Shown in pieces: positions 21,430 through 32,345 of a stretch of DNA of 64,000 nucleotides; within the stretch, counting starts at the first letter, position 1, and each line of letters starts with the position of its first letter. The notes below the pieces were generated by a model, which searched no databases, had not been told where the DNA came from, and was given only the letters and a program-made list of their open reading frames with translations. Both the position numbers and the translations under genes were made by a program. Source of the DNA: Amaurobius ferox (Eukaryota; Arthropoda; Arachnida; Araneae; Amaurobiidae); contig OX578139.1 of NCBI GenBank assembly GCA_951213105.1, positions 75,769,774 through 75,833,773 on the forward strand, read 5' to 3'.

Positions 21430-24360
21430 TAGTAAATACTTGATATACTACCAAAAACTAAAGACTAATCTCCCATCTGATTTAAAACTTATGCTTATTT
21501 ATAATTAATGTTTGAATTGTTAATTTTAACAGATATATTACATATACAATTCCCTTTCAAATGACATTATGCACATCGATAATTGGCAAGAAATGCAAAA
21601 GGCAGATGATGTGGAAATTATGAAATATTATTTTGAGAGCCTTTGCACTGTCCTTAGGCAATAAAGAAACATAATACGGAAATACAAGGATGGAAGATAT
21701 ATTGAAAAATGCAAGTGAAAATCCAAAAAAAAAAAGCATTTCTGTGACCATGAATGCTTTCAAGAACATAGATATATTAACTTGATAATATAATATAACT
21801 AGATAATATAAGATAATAGGATAATATAAATATACTAACCGGAGCTGTGTTTCTGTCTGAATACTGTAAAAATTATTATAGAAATTATGTATATTGCCCG
21901 ACAAAGTAAAGGAGTGATTAATTTGGATTCATAAATAAATGTAAATTGATTAAAATATACGACATGGAATATGTAAAATGAATATAATAAATAAAATAAA
22001 ATATAATGGAACGCAGACATACAATAATCAGTAAAATGAAGTAATTGTACCTGCTGTACGACTTAACATGCTAAGTGTATGCAACCTTCCATCACAGATA
22101 CGCTATTATCTGACAAAAGATCTGGTGTAGAAGTTATTATGAAGTTGAAAATTATTACAAGCATCAAATATAAGTGTCTTAAATATTTCTAAGAATATTG
22201 ACTGAAAAATGAAGTGAAATGTGTATCAATAAAAAATAAATTCAAAATTTCTCAAAACATGTTACATCTGCTAGTAATAAAATTATAATGATAGAGATGA
22301 GGTATGTTCAGAAATTGGTACTGGTAGAGAAACTGTTCTTCCATTTATTTAAAAACTAACCGGACTGAGGTAGCTATGAGATTTTTATTTTTGTTTTAAA
22401 GTTTGTTTCTATAAGGGAAGTAATTAGATGTAGTGAGTATTGATTTTATAATGTTGTTTTGATTAAATACTGAAAATGACTTTTTATAAAAACAAGGAGA
22501 GATTAACTGTTTATTTCGTATTAATTGAATATTTATAATAGTTTTAAAAATATATTTAAAAAGGTTTGATGAATTGCATTGAAGTTTGTTTACGTTAAGA
22601 ATGTAGGAAACTGTTTTGTCATATATTTTGAAAACAAGATCAGCTGCTTCTTAAAGTTTAAAAATAACGTCTAAGTAGTTTAACCAAGATTCAGAGAAAA
22701 CATTTTCAATAAGTAGTAGATTATGAGAATAAAAATTAATGTTAAAATTGCTTAATCTATTAATGTTGACTCTATTAATGTTAACTCTATTAATCTATTA
22801 AGTTGAATCTACCTTGTAGTTTCGAAACAGAAAATCCAGTTCCCATTGCCCATGAGTAATAATACCGGTCATTTTAAATGCTGCACGATGCACCTTTCTC
22901 ATGCGCGTTGCATATGTTCTTTAACATCATTGTCGCTAACAGTTTGATCATTTACAATAACACTTAGAACGATATTTGCATCCCCAGTTTAGCAGCTGTA
23001 GCTCAATTTGTTTATGGGTTTGTTGTTTTTTGTTTTGTCATTATCGTCATTAATATCATTTACATTAGTTATTCATAAAAAATGTGATATAAAACTAACA
23101 TTTGATAAAGCACAAATAACAACTGAACGGTTTTAAATAGATATCATCGCATCAAGGCAAAATCAATTTCCAGTCGTCGAAGAAAATTTTCAAGGTTTTC
23201 GTTCCAAACGTTCCAAAATTTTCGGTCATCCAAGCTCTTTTGTTGGATTCCAAATGACAGGCAATTTTTTTCTTGTTTAATCTTTCAAAAGCCATTGGAT
23301 TTTCAGAAGCATATAACACAAGTATTTTCAAAAGTATGTCTCGTTTTTTGAAATGCAAGTCCAAGCATTCTTTTCCAATAATGTCCTGTCTCGCCCACAT
23401 TGAAAACAGGAAGGAGCTTTCAAACACTTAAAGTTACAACAGCATGCGAATGTACATTATTATTAATATTATAACGTGAAGTAAATACATACAATATATA
23501 TCCGGATCCTAAAAGCCAGAGGATGCAAAGGTGATACATTCTGATTTCGAGATAACTATACTTAAAGTTAAGCATCAACTGTAAATGAAAATAAGAAAAA
23601 TATTCCATTTTTCACTGTAGCCCACTGATTCAGAAATTTTTCTCTTATTTCTCTGAAATATTCTTTGAAATGTAAGAAAATTATAGACTTTATGACCAAT
23701 ATTTTAGTGATGCATTTGCACTTATACCCCCCTTGGCTTAAACAAAAAATGAAAGAATTAAAATATAGGTGACCCCGTATTTTGTCGTCCAACGCTTTAG
23801 GTTAGACCAAATAGCTGGATTCGGGTCTGAACGTATATGGATATTTCTATATATCACGGTCGATCGATGTTGGAAGGCGTGAAGTCGGTATCGCTTCAGA
23901 ATCATTAAAAATTTTGACATTGAATTAAAAGATTTATGTAATCAATGATGTTTTATCCTAGGACTCAATTCCAAGTTTGTTATATGTAGCTCTATGTTCA
24001 TTGATAGAGGGCTCTTCATGTAGCGAGACCACAAACTCAAACTTGTAGTCCTCAATTTGAAATACAATAACGTTTGAATCACAGCTATAGGAGTTTCGTA
24101 CAATTATAAACAAGAAATTTGAAATATGATCCCTTGTTCGTGTAATAGATAGCATCCCGTTTGTAGACTACTTCGCTATAATTTGCTGCGTTGGGTTGAG
24201 CAATATATTTCCAGCTTCATTCCGGTGGCGAAAGCAGAAGATCTGTATAAAAATTGTGACAGACTGGATGCACAAACTGTATGAGATCTGCAGACGTCGA
24301 ATATGTGAATTTGTGTATTTTATATCAACAGGAAGTTCAGAAAGTACAGTTCTGTTCCTG
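21427..24360. other. Long AT-rich stretch without a recognised gene
   Basis: About 2.9 kb in which I recognise no element, RNA gene or known family. The longest frames are a hydrophobic 115-codon frame (minus, 21,904-21,557) and a 91-codon minus-strand frame at 23,427-23,152. The latter is less compositionally skewed (contains CLDLHFKKRDILLKIL and ESNKRAWMTENFGTFG) but starts with a non-ATG codon and has no visible splice context. It could be a decayed exon; I cannot assign it. Confidence 0.4.
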
Positions 24361-24363
24361 ACA

Positions 24364-24600
24364 GATCTGTTGGACGTCATTTGAAGTGTGAAACACGATT
24401 CACATATTCTAATTCAATAACAAAGTTTAAAAGCGAAATTTTAAACTCTCAAGACTCAAGTTTCCAAGCATCATTAAAATGATCAATCAGCTTTCTTCAA
24501 GCACATTAATATTAAAGTTATACCTGCATTTATAGTTGTTATCTCGTAGCATTCCATATTCAGGGACTTTTGGACTGAGATAAATACACTATCCGACATA
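24364..24600 (+). repeat. Direct repeat D, left copy
   Basis: Matches 27,428-27,660 over ~235 bp at moderate identity (GATTCACATATTCTAATTCA, TCTCGTAGCATTCCA, GGGACTTTTGGACT and others). A partial third copy is at 27,316-27,420. The two main copies flank the LINE and Tc1 remnants. Confidence 0.65.
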
Positions 24601-24734
24601 GGAAATGCTACACCATGAAGCCTTGGCTGTATAATTATATAAATTTCCAGACAAACGCAGCTGGCCGAGATGTATGCAAATGATCTGAAATGCAAGTGGT
24701 TCACATGACTAGAACGCAGGATAAAAGAGATGGA

Positions 24735-25760
24735 AACGGCAAATGAGCCAACACAGCCTTTGATAAAGTGTGGCACTGTGGATTGGCATACAAACTGATC
24801 ACTCTAAAAGTCCCTGACGCACTAGTCAAATTTTTAATTTCGTACTTAATTAACAGACACATTCAAGTCAGAGTTACAGATAGCTTATCTACACCCAAGC
24901 TCATAAAAAATAGTGTACCGCAAGGATCCATCCTGTGTCCGACACTTTTTAACATATACCTGAACGACATCTCCAGGACTCTAAACACTGAGCTGGCACT
25001 CTATGCAGACGACAATGCGATACTTGCAAAAAACCCTTACCTCTCAGCAATGCACAGACAGCTACAACAACACTTAGACATACTCCAAAGATGGCAGGAA
25101 AAATGGCGAATAAAGTTAAACCCCAATAAGTGTCATTGGATTTACTTCTCTAGGAAGCATAAACCCCGCCGCCTCTGTATATAAACAACCAAGCACTACG
25201 AGCGGAAAAATCAACTAAATACCTAGGTGTAATGATAAGACTCCCATCTACCCTCGAAATTGCACGTAACAAACGTAATCAGAAAAGCGCATATGGCCGC
25301 AGGAGCTCTATACCCAATGATAGGCAACTGAAATCTTAGTTATCAAAACAAACTTCTAATATGCAAATCGGTCATCCGCCCGGGAATGCTGTATGCAGCA
25401 CCCATATGGGGATATGCCTGTAAAACTACCTTAGACTTCTTAGAAACAAGACAAAATAAAATCCTTAGGTGTATCAGGAAAGCTCCTAGATATTTAAGAA
25501 ACTCGGTGATTAGAAAGGACTTCAAAATAAAAATCGTAAGAGCTCAAATTAAAAAGCTAACCCTAAAATTCTACAATAATCTGCCAGCAGTTAGTTCTAA
25601 ATGAACTTCTATTCAGTCTACCTGACTATGATCATCGGAAGATCAAATCTCGTAAGAGACCCCGTGCGGTATTTAACCTTGAGTTACCGATTTTAGGTAA
25701 GCCCTGTCACCAGCATCTGATATTAATTAAAAATAGCCATCAATATTTTTTGTAACTTTC
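24735..25760 (+). pseudogene. Jockey-like LINE reverse transcriptase, 5'-truncated and broken
   Basis: Begins within the RT at AFDKVWH (24,751) and continues GLAYKLITLKVPDALVKF and a fragment like the usual GVPQGSILSPTLFN motif (here SVPQGSILCPTLFN). The catalytic LALYADD is near 25,000, then LNPNKCHWI. After stops and a frameshift the C-terminal part resumes at 25,380-25,600 (YAAPIWGYACKTTL, ETRQNKILRCI, APRYLRN), typical of Jockey-clade elements. A TTTCAAATAAAAGTTTTAA-type 3' region follows near 25,757. The element is dead on arrival: 5' truncation is usual for LINE copies, and later mutations broke the frame. Confidence 0.8.
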
Positions 25761-25984
25761 AAATAAAAGTTTTAATCCTTAAACTGCCAAATTGCTAGGT
25801 AACCCCCAGATCTGCACCAATTCCCCAAACTGACTAAATGTACACCAAATGTACCCAAATGTACACCAAACTGCCACACTGGGAGTCAAGTCTGAAATAA
25901 AAACAGTAAATAAAAACTTCGAGCCTCCATATCATGGGTCAATGAAATAATGTCATATCATGAAGATAAGAACCATAAATTGAG
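25761..25984. other. Spacer between LINE and Tc1 remnants
   Basis: Contains a short internal repetition (AAATGTACACCAAATGTACC) at 25,836-25,870. No gene seen. Confidence 0.4.
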
Positions 25985-27125
25985 ACTGGAGATTAAAGGC
26001 GCTTCGCGCCTGGTGCTCTGTCCTGCACGAAACCTCAAAATTGAGCCAACAGTTGCTACTGTCTGTCGCCTACGAAAACTTGTTTTCCGAGTTGTTTATC
26101 GTTTCAGAAGACACGTGTTGTTGAAGAGATGCCTGACCGACGACGTCGAAGTCCATTTCGGCATTTGTACGATCGTGGGATTCATCGAGGGAATTCATTT
26201 TAGTCCTACGTACAGCTGGGTGGTCGTACCGGCGTATCGCCGCTGAAACACGCATAGATGCGTCCACTGTGCAAAGAATTTGGGAGAAAATGGATTAAAG
26301 AAAAGCACGTGAATCGTCTCAGTGGTACAAGTCCATCCACGCGTACGTCAGCACAAGTTGATCCACACATTCAAAGGCATGCGGTGGCGGTTCCGCAAAT
26401 GACGGGTGTCGACATTCTGCAGAATTAGCAGGGTACATTGAATGATCCAAGTTCATCGAGAACAGTTTCTCGATAATTAGCCGAAAGCGGCACTCAAACC
26501 GTCTTTTACGAAGGCTGCCATTGACGAGGTCTGAGCCTGCTGGACGACTGATTAGTACAGGGTAGTGTTCAGTGACGAGTCTTGGTTCTGTTTGTCAAAT
26601 GACAGTCACCGTGTGACAGTCTGGAGGCGGCATGGAAACAGATCTAATCCTCATACGACTGTTGAACGCCATACTGCTCGACAACGCGGCATCATGGTTT
26701 GGGGTGCCATCGGCTTCGACAGTCTGTCACCTCTGGTTCGTATCAGAGACACAACGATGGCACGACGATATGTGGATGAGGTGCTGCGGCCGGTTGCACT
26801 GCCCTACCTTCAGCGGTTGCAAAATTCTGTTTTTCATCAAGATAACGCGTGACGGCATATGAAAACCATCAGCAGACAAGCCTTGTGAGGTATACATGTG
26901 CTTCCTTTACCTCCGATGTCTCCAGATCTCTCAGCTATCGTGCATGTATGGGACGTGATTGACCGTCGTTTTACTGCCCTGCTCTCGCCTCAAGCAGAGG
27001 ACGACCTGTGGAGGATGGTTGAAGGCATATATGGTCATACAGCCCTAAGGAAACTATCCTCACGCTCATTGTACCTGTTCCTCAAGGAGTTGCTGCCTGT
27101 ATCGCCGCAGGAGGTGGACCTACTG
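25985..27125 (+). pseudogene. Tc1-type DDE transposase, degenerate
   Basis: The N-terminal helix-turn-helix is visible at about 26,195-26,290 in one frame (TAGWSYRRIAAETRIDASTV). The catalytic core is at 26,565-26,855 in another: FSDESWF holds the first Asp, VWGAIGFDSLSPL is the usual Tc1 linker, and FHQDNA holds the second Asp. The last segment is at 26,905-27,110 (MSPDLSAIVHVWD), where the family has SPIEHVWD, so the third catalytic residue Glu is replaced by Val. At least two frameshifts and several stops separate the parts. Terminal inverted repeats were not found. The remnant cannot be active. Confidence 0.85.
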
Positions 27126-27315
27126 CCTACTGATCACTCTGTCTATACCATTACTGTATTGCATTATACATCTGAAATTAACATCAGTTATTTATATATG
27201 CCATCTCTATGTCCTTTATCATCATATTTTATTCGCTGTTTCATAGTGTTGCATTTTCTGTGTCGGGTAGTGTATTTGAACACTTTGTTTTTCTTCTCTG
27301 GACTCTACGTCTTGG

Positions 27316-27660
27316 ACCTGTCGGACTTCATCTGAAGTGTGAAAAAACGACTCATAATGCAATAACTCTGTTTAAAAGAAAAATTTGAAGCTGTTTAAAA
27401 GAGAAATTTGAACCTGTTGAACTCTTCAGACCTGGTGGACTTCATCTGAGGGGTGAAAAATGATTCACATATTCTAATGCAGTAACTCAATTTAAGAGAG
27501 ACATTTTAAGCTCCCAACACTCAAGTTTTCGAACATCATTAAACTTGAGCAGTCAGTTTTCTTCAGGGCATTACTATTACAGTTATAGCTGCATTGATAG
27601 TCGTTTTCTCGTAGCATTCCACATTTAGGGACTTATTGACTCTGGGATAAATATTTCTGT
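27316..27660 (+). repeat. Direct repeat D, right copies
   Basis: 27,428-27,660 matches 24,364-24,600. A second, shorter copy of its start lies immediately before it (27,316-27,420: GACTTCATCTGAAGTGTGAA, ATGCAATAACTCTGTTTAAA), so the beginning of the repeat is tandemly duplicated here. Confidence 0.65.
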
Positions 27661-27773
27661 CCTTCATTTAAAAATTTTTCTTTTGCTCTCGTTAAAGTTT
27701 CTGATCGGCGAAGTACCATCATCCTTTAAGTTTAACGAACAAATGGAATGGCATTTTCTGGTTCATCCTCCTA

Positions 27774-27886
27774 TTAGACTTTCTTCATTCTCTGTTCTGA
27801 AGAGCTAGAACTCCTGCCATCGCTTTCAGGGTCATTATACACATCTTGGTCAGAGTAGTCACCAGTACTAAATAATGTAACGCCAC
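27774..27886 (-). CDS. Candidate small gene, exon 2
   Basis: Predicted last coding exon of a two-exon minus-strand reading frame. A TTTTTTAACAG acceptor (27,887-27,897) precedes it. Joined to the upstream exon it completes the split glycine codon and encodes GGVTLFSTGDYSDQDVYNDP, then an acidic/serine stretch with five consecutive serines, ending in RMKKV and TAA (27,774-27,776). Together the two exons give 49 residues. The protein is acidic, hydrophilic and without a signal or membrane segment. I do not recognise a family. It may be the start of a longer gene whose later exons are lost or spliced differently. Support is the matched GT-AG sites and intact frame only. Confidence 0.4.
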
Positions 27887-27960
27887 CTGTTAAAAAATAA
27901 TTATGGTTACTATAAAATATCTCTAAAACTTGTAACATTGATAAAGAAAAATTTATTTAC

Positions 27961-27997
27961 CATCATTCTCGATATTAGAATTGTTTCCGCCAGTCAT
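27961..27997 (-). CDS. Candidate small gene, exon 1
   Basis: Starts ATG at 27,995-27,997 (reading MTGGNNSNIEND), 37 coding bases ending in a phase-1 split codon at donor G/GTAAAT (27,960). The intron to exon 2 is 74 bp. The start lies 467-494 bp from, and divergent to, the UNC93-like start, which would make the interval a shared promoter. No homologue recognised. Confidence 0.4.
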
Positions 27998-28401
27998 CGT
28001 TTTTCAACGAAAAAGAAAACTTAATTCATTTTCTCCATGAAATTTTACCCTAAAAATAAGAAATAAGAAATAAAGTAACACCAATTGACTAATCACATAT
28101 ATGATAGGACAATTAAAAAATACAGAGCCACATTAAAATTTAATCACATTGTCATGCAAGTAAAGCTAAATGGTTGCTGGGGTATAAAGGAGCTTGGATT
28201 CTTGTGTTCCTAACAAAAGTCAAATATGGCTTAGTGGTTAAAGGTGTTCAAAAATTACCAACATGGTATACGAAATAATTTATATCCCTTTACCATAATA
28301 CAGAGGGCATTTTTATAAATTTCTATGCACTTAGCTCTTTTTTTAAATAACACATGTGTACTACCTCTTACCTCTGTTTTTAGCCTCCTCCAATATATAT
28401 A

Positions 28402-28442
<41 letters not shown>

Positions 28443-28490
28443 TCATTTCAAAAAGTATATAAGATGAATATTTTTCAGAGACCTAACAAA
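27998..28490. other. Interval between divergent candidate starts, with (TA)n
   Basis: AT-rich, with (TA)n at 28,394-28,433 followed by a T-run. A TTTTTCAG/AGACC site at 28,471-28,480 could be a splice acceptor for a 5' untranslated exon of the UNC93-like gene. Specific promoter elements cannot be identified by eye. Confidence 0.4.
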
Positions 28491-29435
28491 ATGGTGGTTT
28501 CGGAGATAAAAGAAATTAATGAAGGCGGCTGCAAGCCATCTCTACATAAAGATGAATCTATGAGCAATGCGAGGATATGGAAAAATTTAATTATGTTAAG
28601 TATCGGATTCTTATTCCATTTTAGTGGTTTCATGGCATTAACAAACCTTCAAAGTACTCTCAACAACGTTGGAAACATAGGAGTGATATCCCAGAGCGTT
28701 ATATATACCGCATTTACAATCTCCTCGGCATTATTGCCCAAGTTAATCATCAAGAAAATTGGATGCAAAATTACCATCGTCGTCTCTATTTTAACTTTTA
28801 CACCATACATTGCTGCAAATTTGCATCCCAAAGCATGGACGTTGATACCCACTGCCATTATTCTTGGAACTGGGGCTGGCAACTTATGGGCTTCTGTCTG
28901 TACTTACATAAACGATCTCAGCTTCATGTATGCTAATGAAGATGCAGATATTGCAAAGTTGTCAACGTCCAAATTTTTTGGAATCTTCCAAATGTTTTTT
29001 CAATCCACTCAAATCTGGGGAAACACTGTCTCATATTTCATTCTGAGAGAATCTCAAGAACATAAGACTCCTACTACGAATTTCTTAAGACTAATGAGCA
29101 ACAGCAGTGTTGAAGACAGTGTCATTATAAACAACTTATCTTGTGGTGCGAGTTTCTGCGGTGGTGTAAATCAGAAAATGCAGTCTCCAACTGATGATAA
29201 GAGGTTTATGCTTATTGGTATCGATATTTGTTTTTCTATTTTGTCGGGCATTATTCTGGCAGTATTTCTCGATTCTTTATCAGAAAGGGAGGAAGCAGTG
29301 AAATCTGATGAGAGTGTGATTTCAAAACTCGCTGCTACTTTCAGGCATCTGAAGAAAACCGATCAGCTGCTTTTAGTGATCCTAACAACATTCTGTGGTA
29401 TGCAACAAGGATTCATCTATGGCGATTTTACTAGA
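28491..29435 (+). CDS. UNC93-like protein (MFS), 5' coding exon
   Basis: Encodes 315 residues from ATG 28,491 (context CAAAATGG); an in-frame ATG at 28,464 would add nine residues but lies before a possible splice acceptor at 28,478. After a ~30-residue cytosolic N-terminus come about seven membrane segments: FLFHFSGFMALTNLQSTL (which has the FxxxxALxNLQSSL-type UNC93 signature), SVIYTAFTISSALLP, IVVSILTFTPYIAAN, IPTAIILGTGAGNLWASVCTY (the G-x-G-x-x-x-W motif of UNC93), IFQMFFQSTQIWGN, the segment near FSILSGIILAVFL, and VILTTFCGMQQGFIYGDFTR. A Cys-containing extracellular loop lies between segments 5 and 6. The exon ends in phase 0 at donor AGA/GTGAGT. UNC93 proteins are multi-pass regulators or transporters of the MFS fold; the substrate is unknown. 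The frame is intact, so this looks like a real gene. Confidence 0.88.
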
Positions 29436-30678
29436 GTGAGTATATATATTTTCGTTTTGTTAAACTTATTAATAAAAGCTTTAGCATGTCTCTATTAAAA
29501 AAGTAGCTGACGCCTTGAAAACTTTTCTTCGGCATTTCGCGACCCTCAAGTTTCTCGGTCTCACACAGTAAAAACTATAGCACACAAAAGTATGAAATTT
29601 GGTACATTTATAGAGAAATGTTACGATGTAACGAAATATATTGAAATAAACCGTTTTCCTATTTAAACTTCAGTTAATGAGATATTTAATGGCAAAGTCA
29701 AAAAAGGAGTATTTGTACAGCGACTTTGTCCTGGACAGACGATAGCAGAACTACGGATTTTTGAAGGTATATACCAACATAGCTGATGTATTGCAAGATG
29801 GTGCTCTTTTTTAAATTTGATTAATTTTAACTGTTTTAAATTTGATGAGTTATTCTATGTTTTATACACTTCTGAAGTGAACATTTTACTTCAGTATGGG
29901 AACAGATTTAATTGCTAAAGACGATTGGGAGCACAAGGCGTTCATGTCTGGCAGTCTGGTTAAAAAAACTCCTGAAGCGATCTCTGAAGATTAGTGAATG
30001 CCAGAAAACAAGGGACGTATTATGCCTGCCTAACAGGCAGCATGAAAGTACACTTGAAGCAAGCTGATTAAGCGCCAGAGACTAGGAAGCAAATCCCGCC
30101 TCCAACTATGCGAAAGTCACAAAAGTACACAAACAACATTCGCTTTTCATAACCATCGAATTACACACTCAAAACAAAAATATCAGTAATCTCATAATAA
30201 CGCCTACTATAAATATACCTTGATTCATTCTTTTCCATATTTTGCTTTATTTCAATCCCACTTTATATGACATCATCGTAGGAGAAAACTTAAGATCTAC
30301 AGTTAGTCTAAAGTTAATAAAAATCCGCTGAGATAGATCGTCTGGGTAAGTGGCGAGAACGCACAAATAAACTCATTACGGAGACGGGTGAATTTAAAAG
30401 ATAACTATACTGCAAATCTGAATGCGTTTTTTGTTTAAGGTAAATATTTTTCAAATCTGCAGGTCAGGACCTTTTATGTAAAAAATTAAGTCATGTAAAT
30501 GGTCCGAGAAAAATCCAAGGAAACGCCGTTGAAAATTATAAATTCAATATATAATAATTAAAATTTGAATGCATTCTCGAATAATTCAAAAATACTATCC
30601 ACATCTCTAGGTTGAGATCTTTGTTAAAAATAAAATCATGTAAATTGATCGGGAAAAATCCGAAGGAACTCTATGGAA

Positions 30679-30759
30679 ACACACACACACACACACACAC
30701 CCTTCCCGGTCGTCCATTTTGTTGCTCCAAGTCCTCTGGACGAGCCGGACGGCCTGGGG

Positions 30760-30797
<38 letters not shown>

Positions 30798-30838
30798 ACA
30801 TACACACACACACACCACACACACACACACACATACAA
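30679..30838. repeat. (CA)n microsatellites flanking hairpin cassette
   Basis: CA runs at 30,679-30,700 and 30,764-30,835 surround a 63-bp GC-richer cassette (30,700-30,762). The second run contains ACCACA and ACATAC interruptions. Confidence 0.85.
30700..30762 (-). repeat. Hairpin cassette, copy D
   Basis: On the minus strand it reads CCCCAGGCCGTCCGGCTCG..., an inner GTCC-AGA-GGAC stem, then TTGGAGCAACAAAATGGACG and ACCGGGAAGGG. GTCC near one end pairs with GGAC near the other, with neighbouring GG/CC pairs. Confidence 0.6.
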
Positions 30839-31149
30839 CTCCAATTGTCATAATTCAAATTTGAATGCATTCTCGAATTATTCCTAAATATTGGTCAAAT
30901 ATTTAGGTCGAGACCTTTCGTTTAAAAATAAAATAATGAAAATGGGCCCTGTAAAATTCCCGTAAATACTGTTGAAAATTATAAACTCAATAAATAGTCA
31001 TAATTCAAATTTGAATGCATCTCAAATTAGTCAAAAATACTGGTGAAATCTCTAGAAAGATACCTTTCGTTTAAAAATAAAATCATTAAAGTGGAGAGTA
31101 AAATCAAAGGAAATGCTCTGGGAAATTATAATCTCAATAAATAGTCATA

Positions 31150-31320
31150 GTAAAGAAGTTCCCCCGGGGGTACCTTGTCAAGTATGGTAACATTTGAAAG
31201 ATTATTTCAAGTCCTTTAAAGTGAAGGGTTACATGTAATATTTTGCGACCATTTGGTCCAAAGATATATTTTTCAAAAATTGTCTTTCAAAATTAAAAAA
31301 AAAAAAAAAAAGAAAAAATT
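31150..31320. repeat. R3-related fragment
   Basis: Contains CCCCCGGGGGTACCTTGTCAAG and CAAGTCCTTTAAAGTGAAGG, which recur at 38,920-39,010 (CCCCGGGGATACATTGTC; CAGTCCTTTAAAGTGAA). Ends in a poly-A run at 31,296-31,313. Confidence 0.5.
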
Positions 31321-31518
31321 ACTTAAAATTTACTATAGCATTAATCTATTTCTCCTTTCGTCTCTATAACATTTGGCGAAAAATTCGGTTACGAATTTGG
31401 CGAGATATCGCCAGTTTGGCGACTTTTTTAATATCATGAAAAAGATGAGAATGTCTCAAATTCGTTAAAAAACGCCGCCAAATTGAAAAAAATGACGCCA
31501 AATCAATTAAATTAAATG

Positions 31519-31685
31519 TTTACAAAATGTTTTTTTTTGTGTTGCTTTCTGTCTGTATTGTAATTTCTATGTATATTGTCTTTGTATGTTTGTGTATTGT
31601 TATTTCTATGTTTTTCCAACCGCCCCTGCATTGCTCCATACCCTTTGGGGGAGCTGGAAGGCCTGCGTAATAAATAAATAAATAC
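31519..31685 (+). mobile_element. Short retroposon tail with (AATA)n and target duplication
   Basis: Ends ...GGAGCTGGAAGGCCTGCGTA followed by (ATAA)n/(AAAT)n, typical of a retroposed SINE or LINE 3' end. It is flanked by a 13-bp near-perfect target duplication, ATTAAATTAAATG (31,506-31,518) and ATTAAATTAGATG (31,686-31,698). It carries a hairpin cassette (copy F, 31,611-31,670). No coding capacity; family name not known to me. Confidence 0.7.
31611..31670 (-). repeat. Hairpin cassette, copy F
   Basis: Minus strand reads AGGCCTTCCAGCTCCCCC, inner CCC-AAA-GGG, TATGGAGCAATGCAGGGGCG, then GTTGGAAA. TTCCA pairs with TGGAA. GGAGCAA is shared with copy D. Confidence 0.5.
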
Positions 31686-32189
31686 ATTAAATTAGATGTG
31701 TTTTGTTGGGATATAGTACTGTAATGATGTTTCGGTAGCATTTGTCTGTTAACCCAATCGTCCCACTTGGCGATAAATTTGGCGACATTTTAAAATGTCG
31801 CCAAATAAATAAAAATGTCTCCAAATTGATCAATTGACACGAAGTTGATAAAAATGACGCCTAATTGATGAAAATTCAATATTTCGAAAATGAAGTCCAA
31901 TTTTCCTAATAATCCCTGTTCCTTTGAGGCAATTATTAATATAATGTCTTATGAACAAATTTTCCATCCGTCCGTTCATAACGCTTGGCAAAAAATTTGG
32001 GGATATCGCTAACTTGGCGAGTTTTTAATGTTGTCAAATTGACATAAATATCGCCAAATCGATAAAATATCGCCAAATTGATGAACATGAGGCTAAATCA
32101 ATAAAATTCATTGTGTTTTGTTAGGAGATAACATTGTAATGATGTATCGGTAGAGTGCTTTATGTCAGTTTAACAGTATCAGGAAAAAT

Positions 32190-32345
32190 CTTTATTCCAA
32201 ATGATTACAATTATAACATGATAACTGGTATACGATTGTAAAATTTGAAAAAAGAAATCACAAGCTGTTTAAAAATGAATCCTGGTATGAGAATATCGAG
32301 TTGAGCCACACTTCAGTTAATTTTTCTTAGAAAACATAAAATCAC
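32190..32345. repeat. R3-related fragment
   Basis: AAATGATTACAATTATAACATG and ATCGAGTTGAGCCACACTTC match phrases at 6,795-6,820 and 39,100-39,130. Diverged and short. Confidence 0.45.

Larger units (their letters stand above)
30410..31150 (+). repeat. ~148-bp tandem repeat, four diverged units
   Basis: Units share the order AAATTTGAATGCATTCTCGA, ...GGTCGAGACCTTTCGTTTAA, AAATAAAATCAT, GAAAATTATAAACTCAATAA. They start near 30,415, 30,565, 30,855 and 31,005. Between units 2 and 3 lies a CA-microsatellite/hairpin-cassette insertion (30,679-30,838). Confidence 0.7.
31360..32180 (+). repeat. Helitron-related TTGGCGA/TCGCCAA array, first block
   Basis: Two modules (near 31,370 and 31,970) of the type 'AACGCTTGGCGAAAAATTTGG... 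TCGCCAACTTGGCGA' followed by 20-21 bp repeats of the type AATGTCGCCAAATTGATAAA. The blocks at 31,699-31,830 and 32,090-32,170 match the Helitron interior (AATTGTTTTGTTAGGGGATA, TGATGATGTTTCG). A SINE-like insertion lies inside (31,519-31,685). Confidence 0.65.

Noticed and set aside
21557..21904. 115-codon hydrophobic minus-strand frame
   Set aside because: Composition (Ile, Leu, Phe, Tyr) follows from AT-rich DNA; no homology or splice context recognised.
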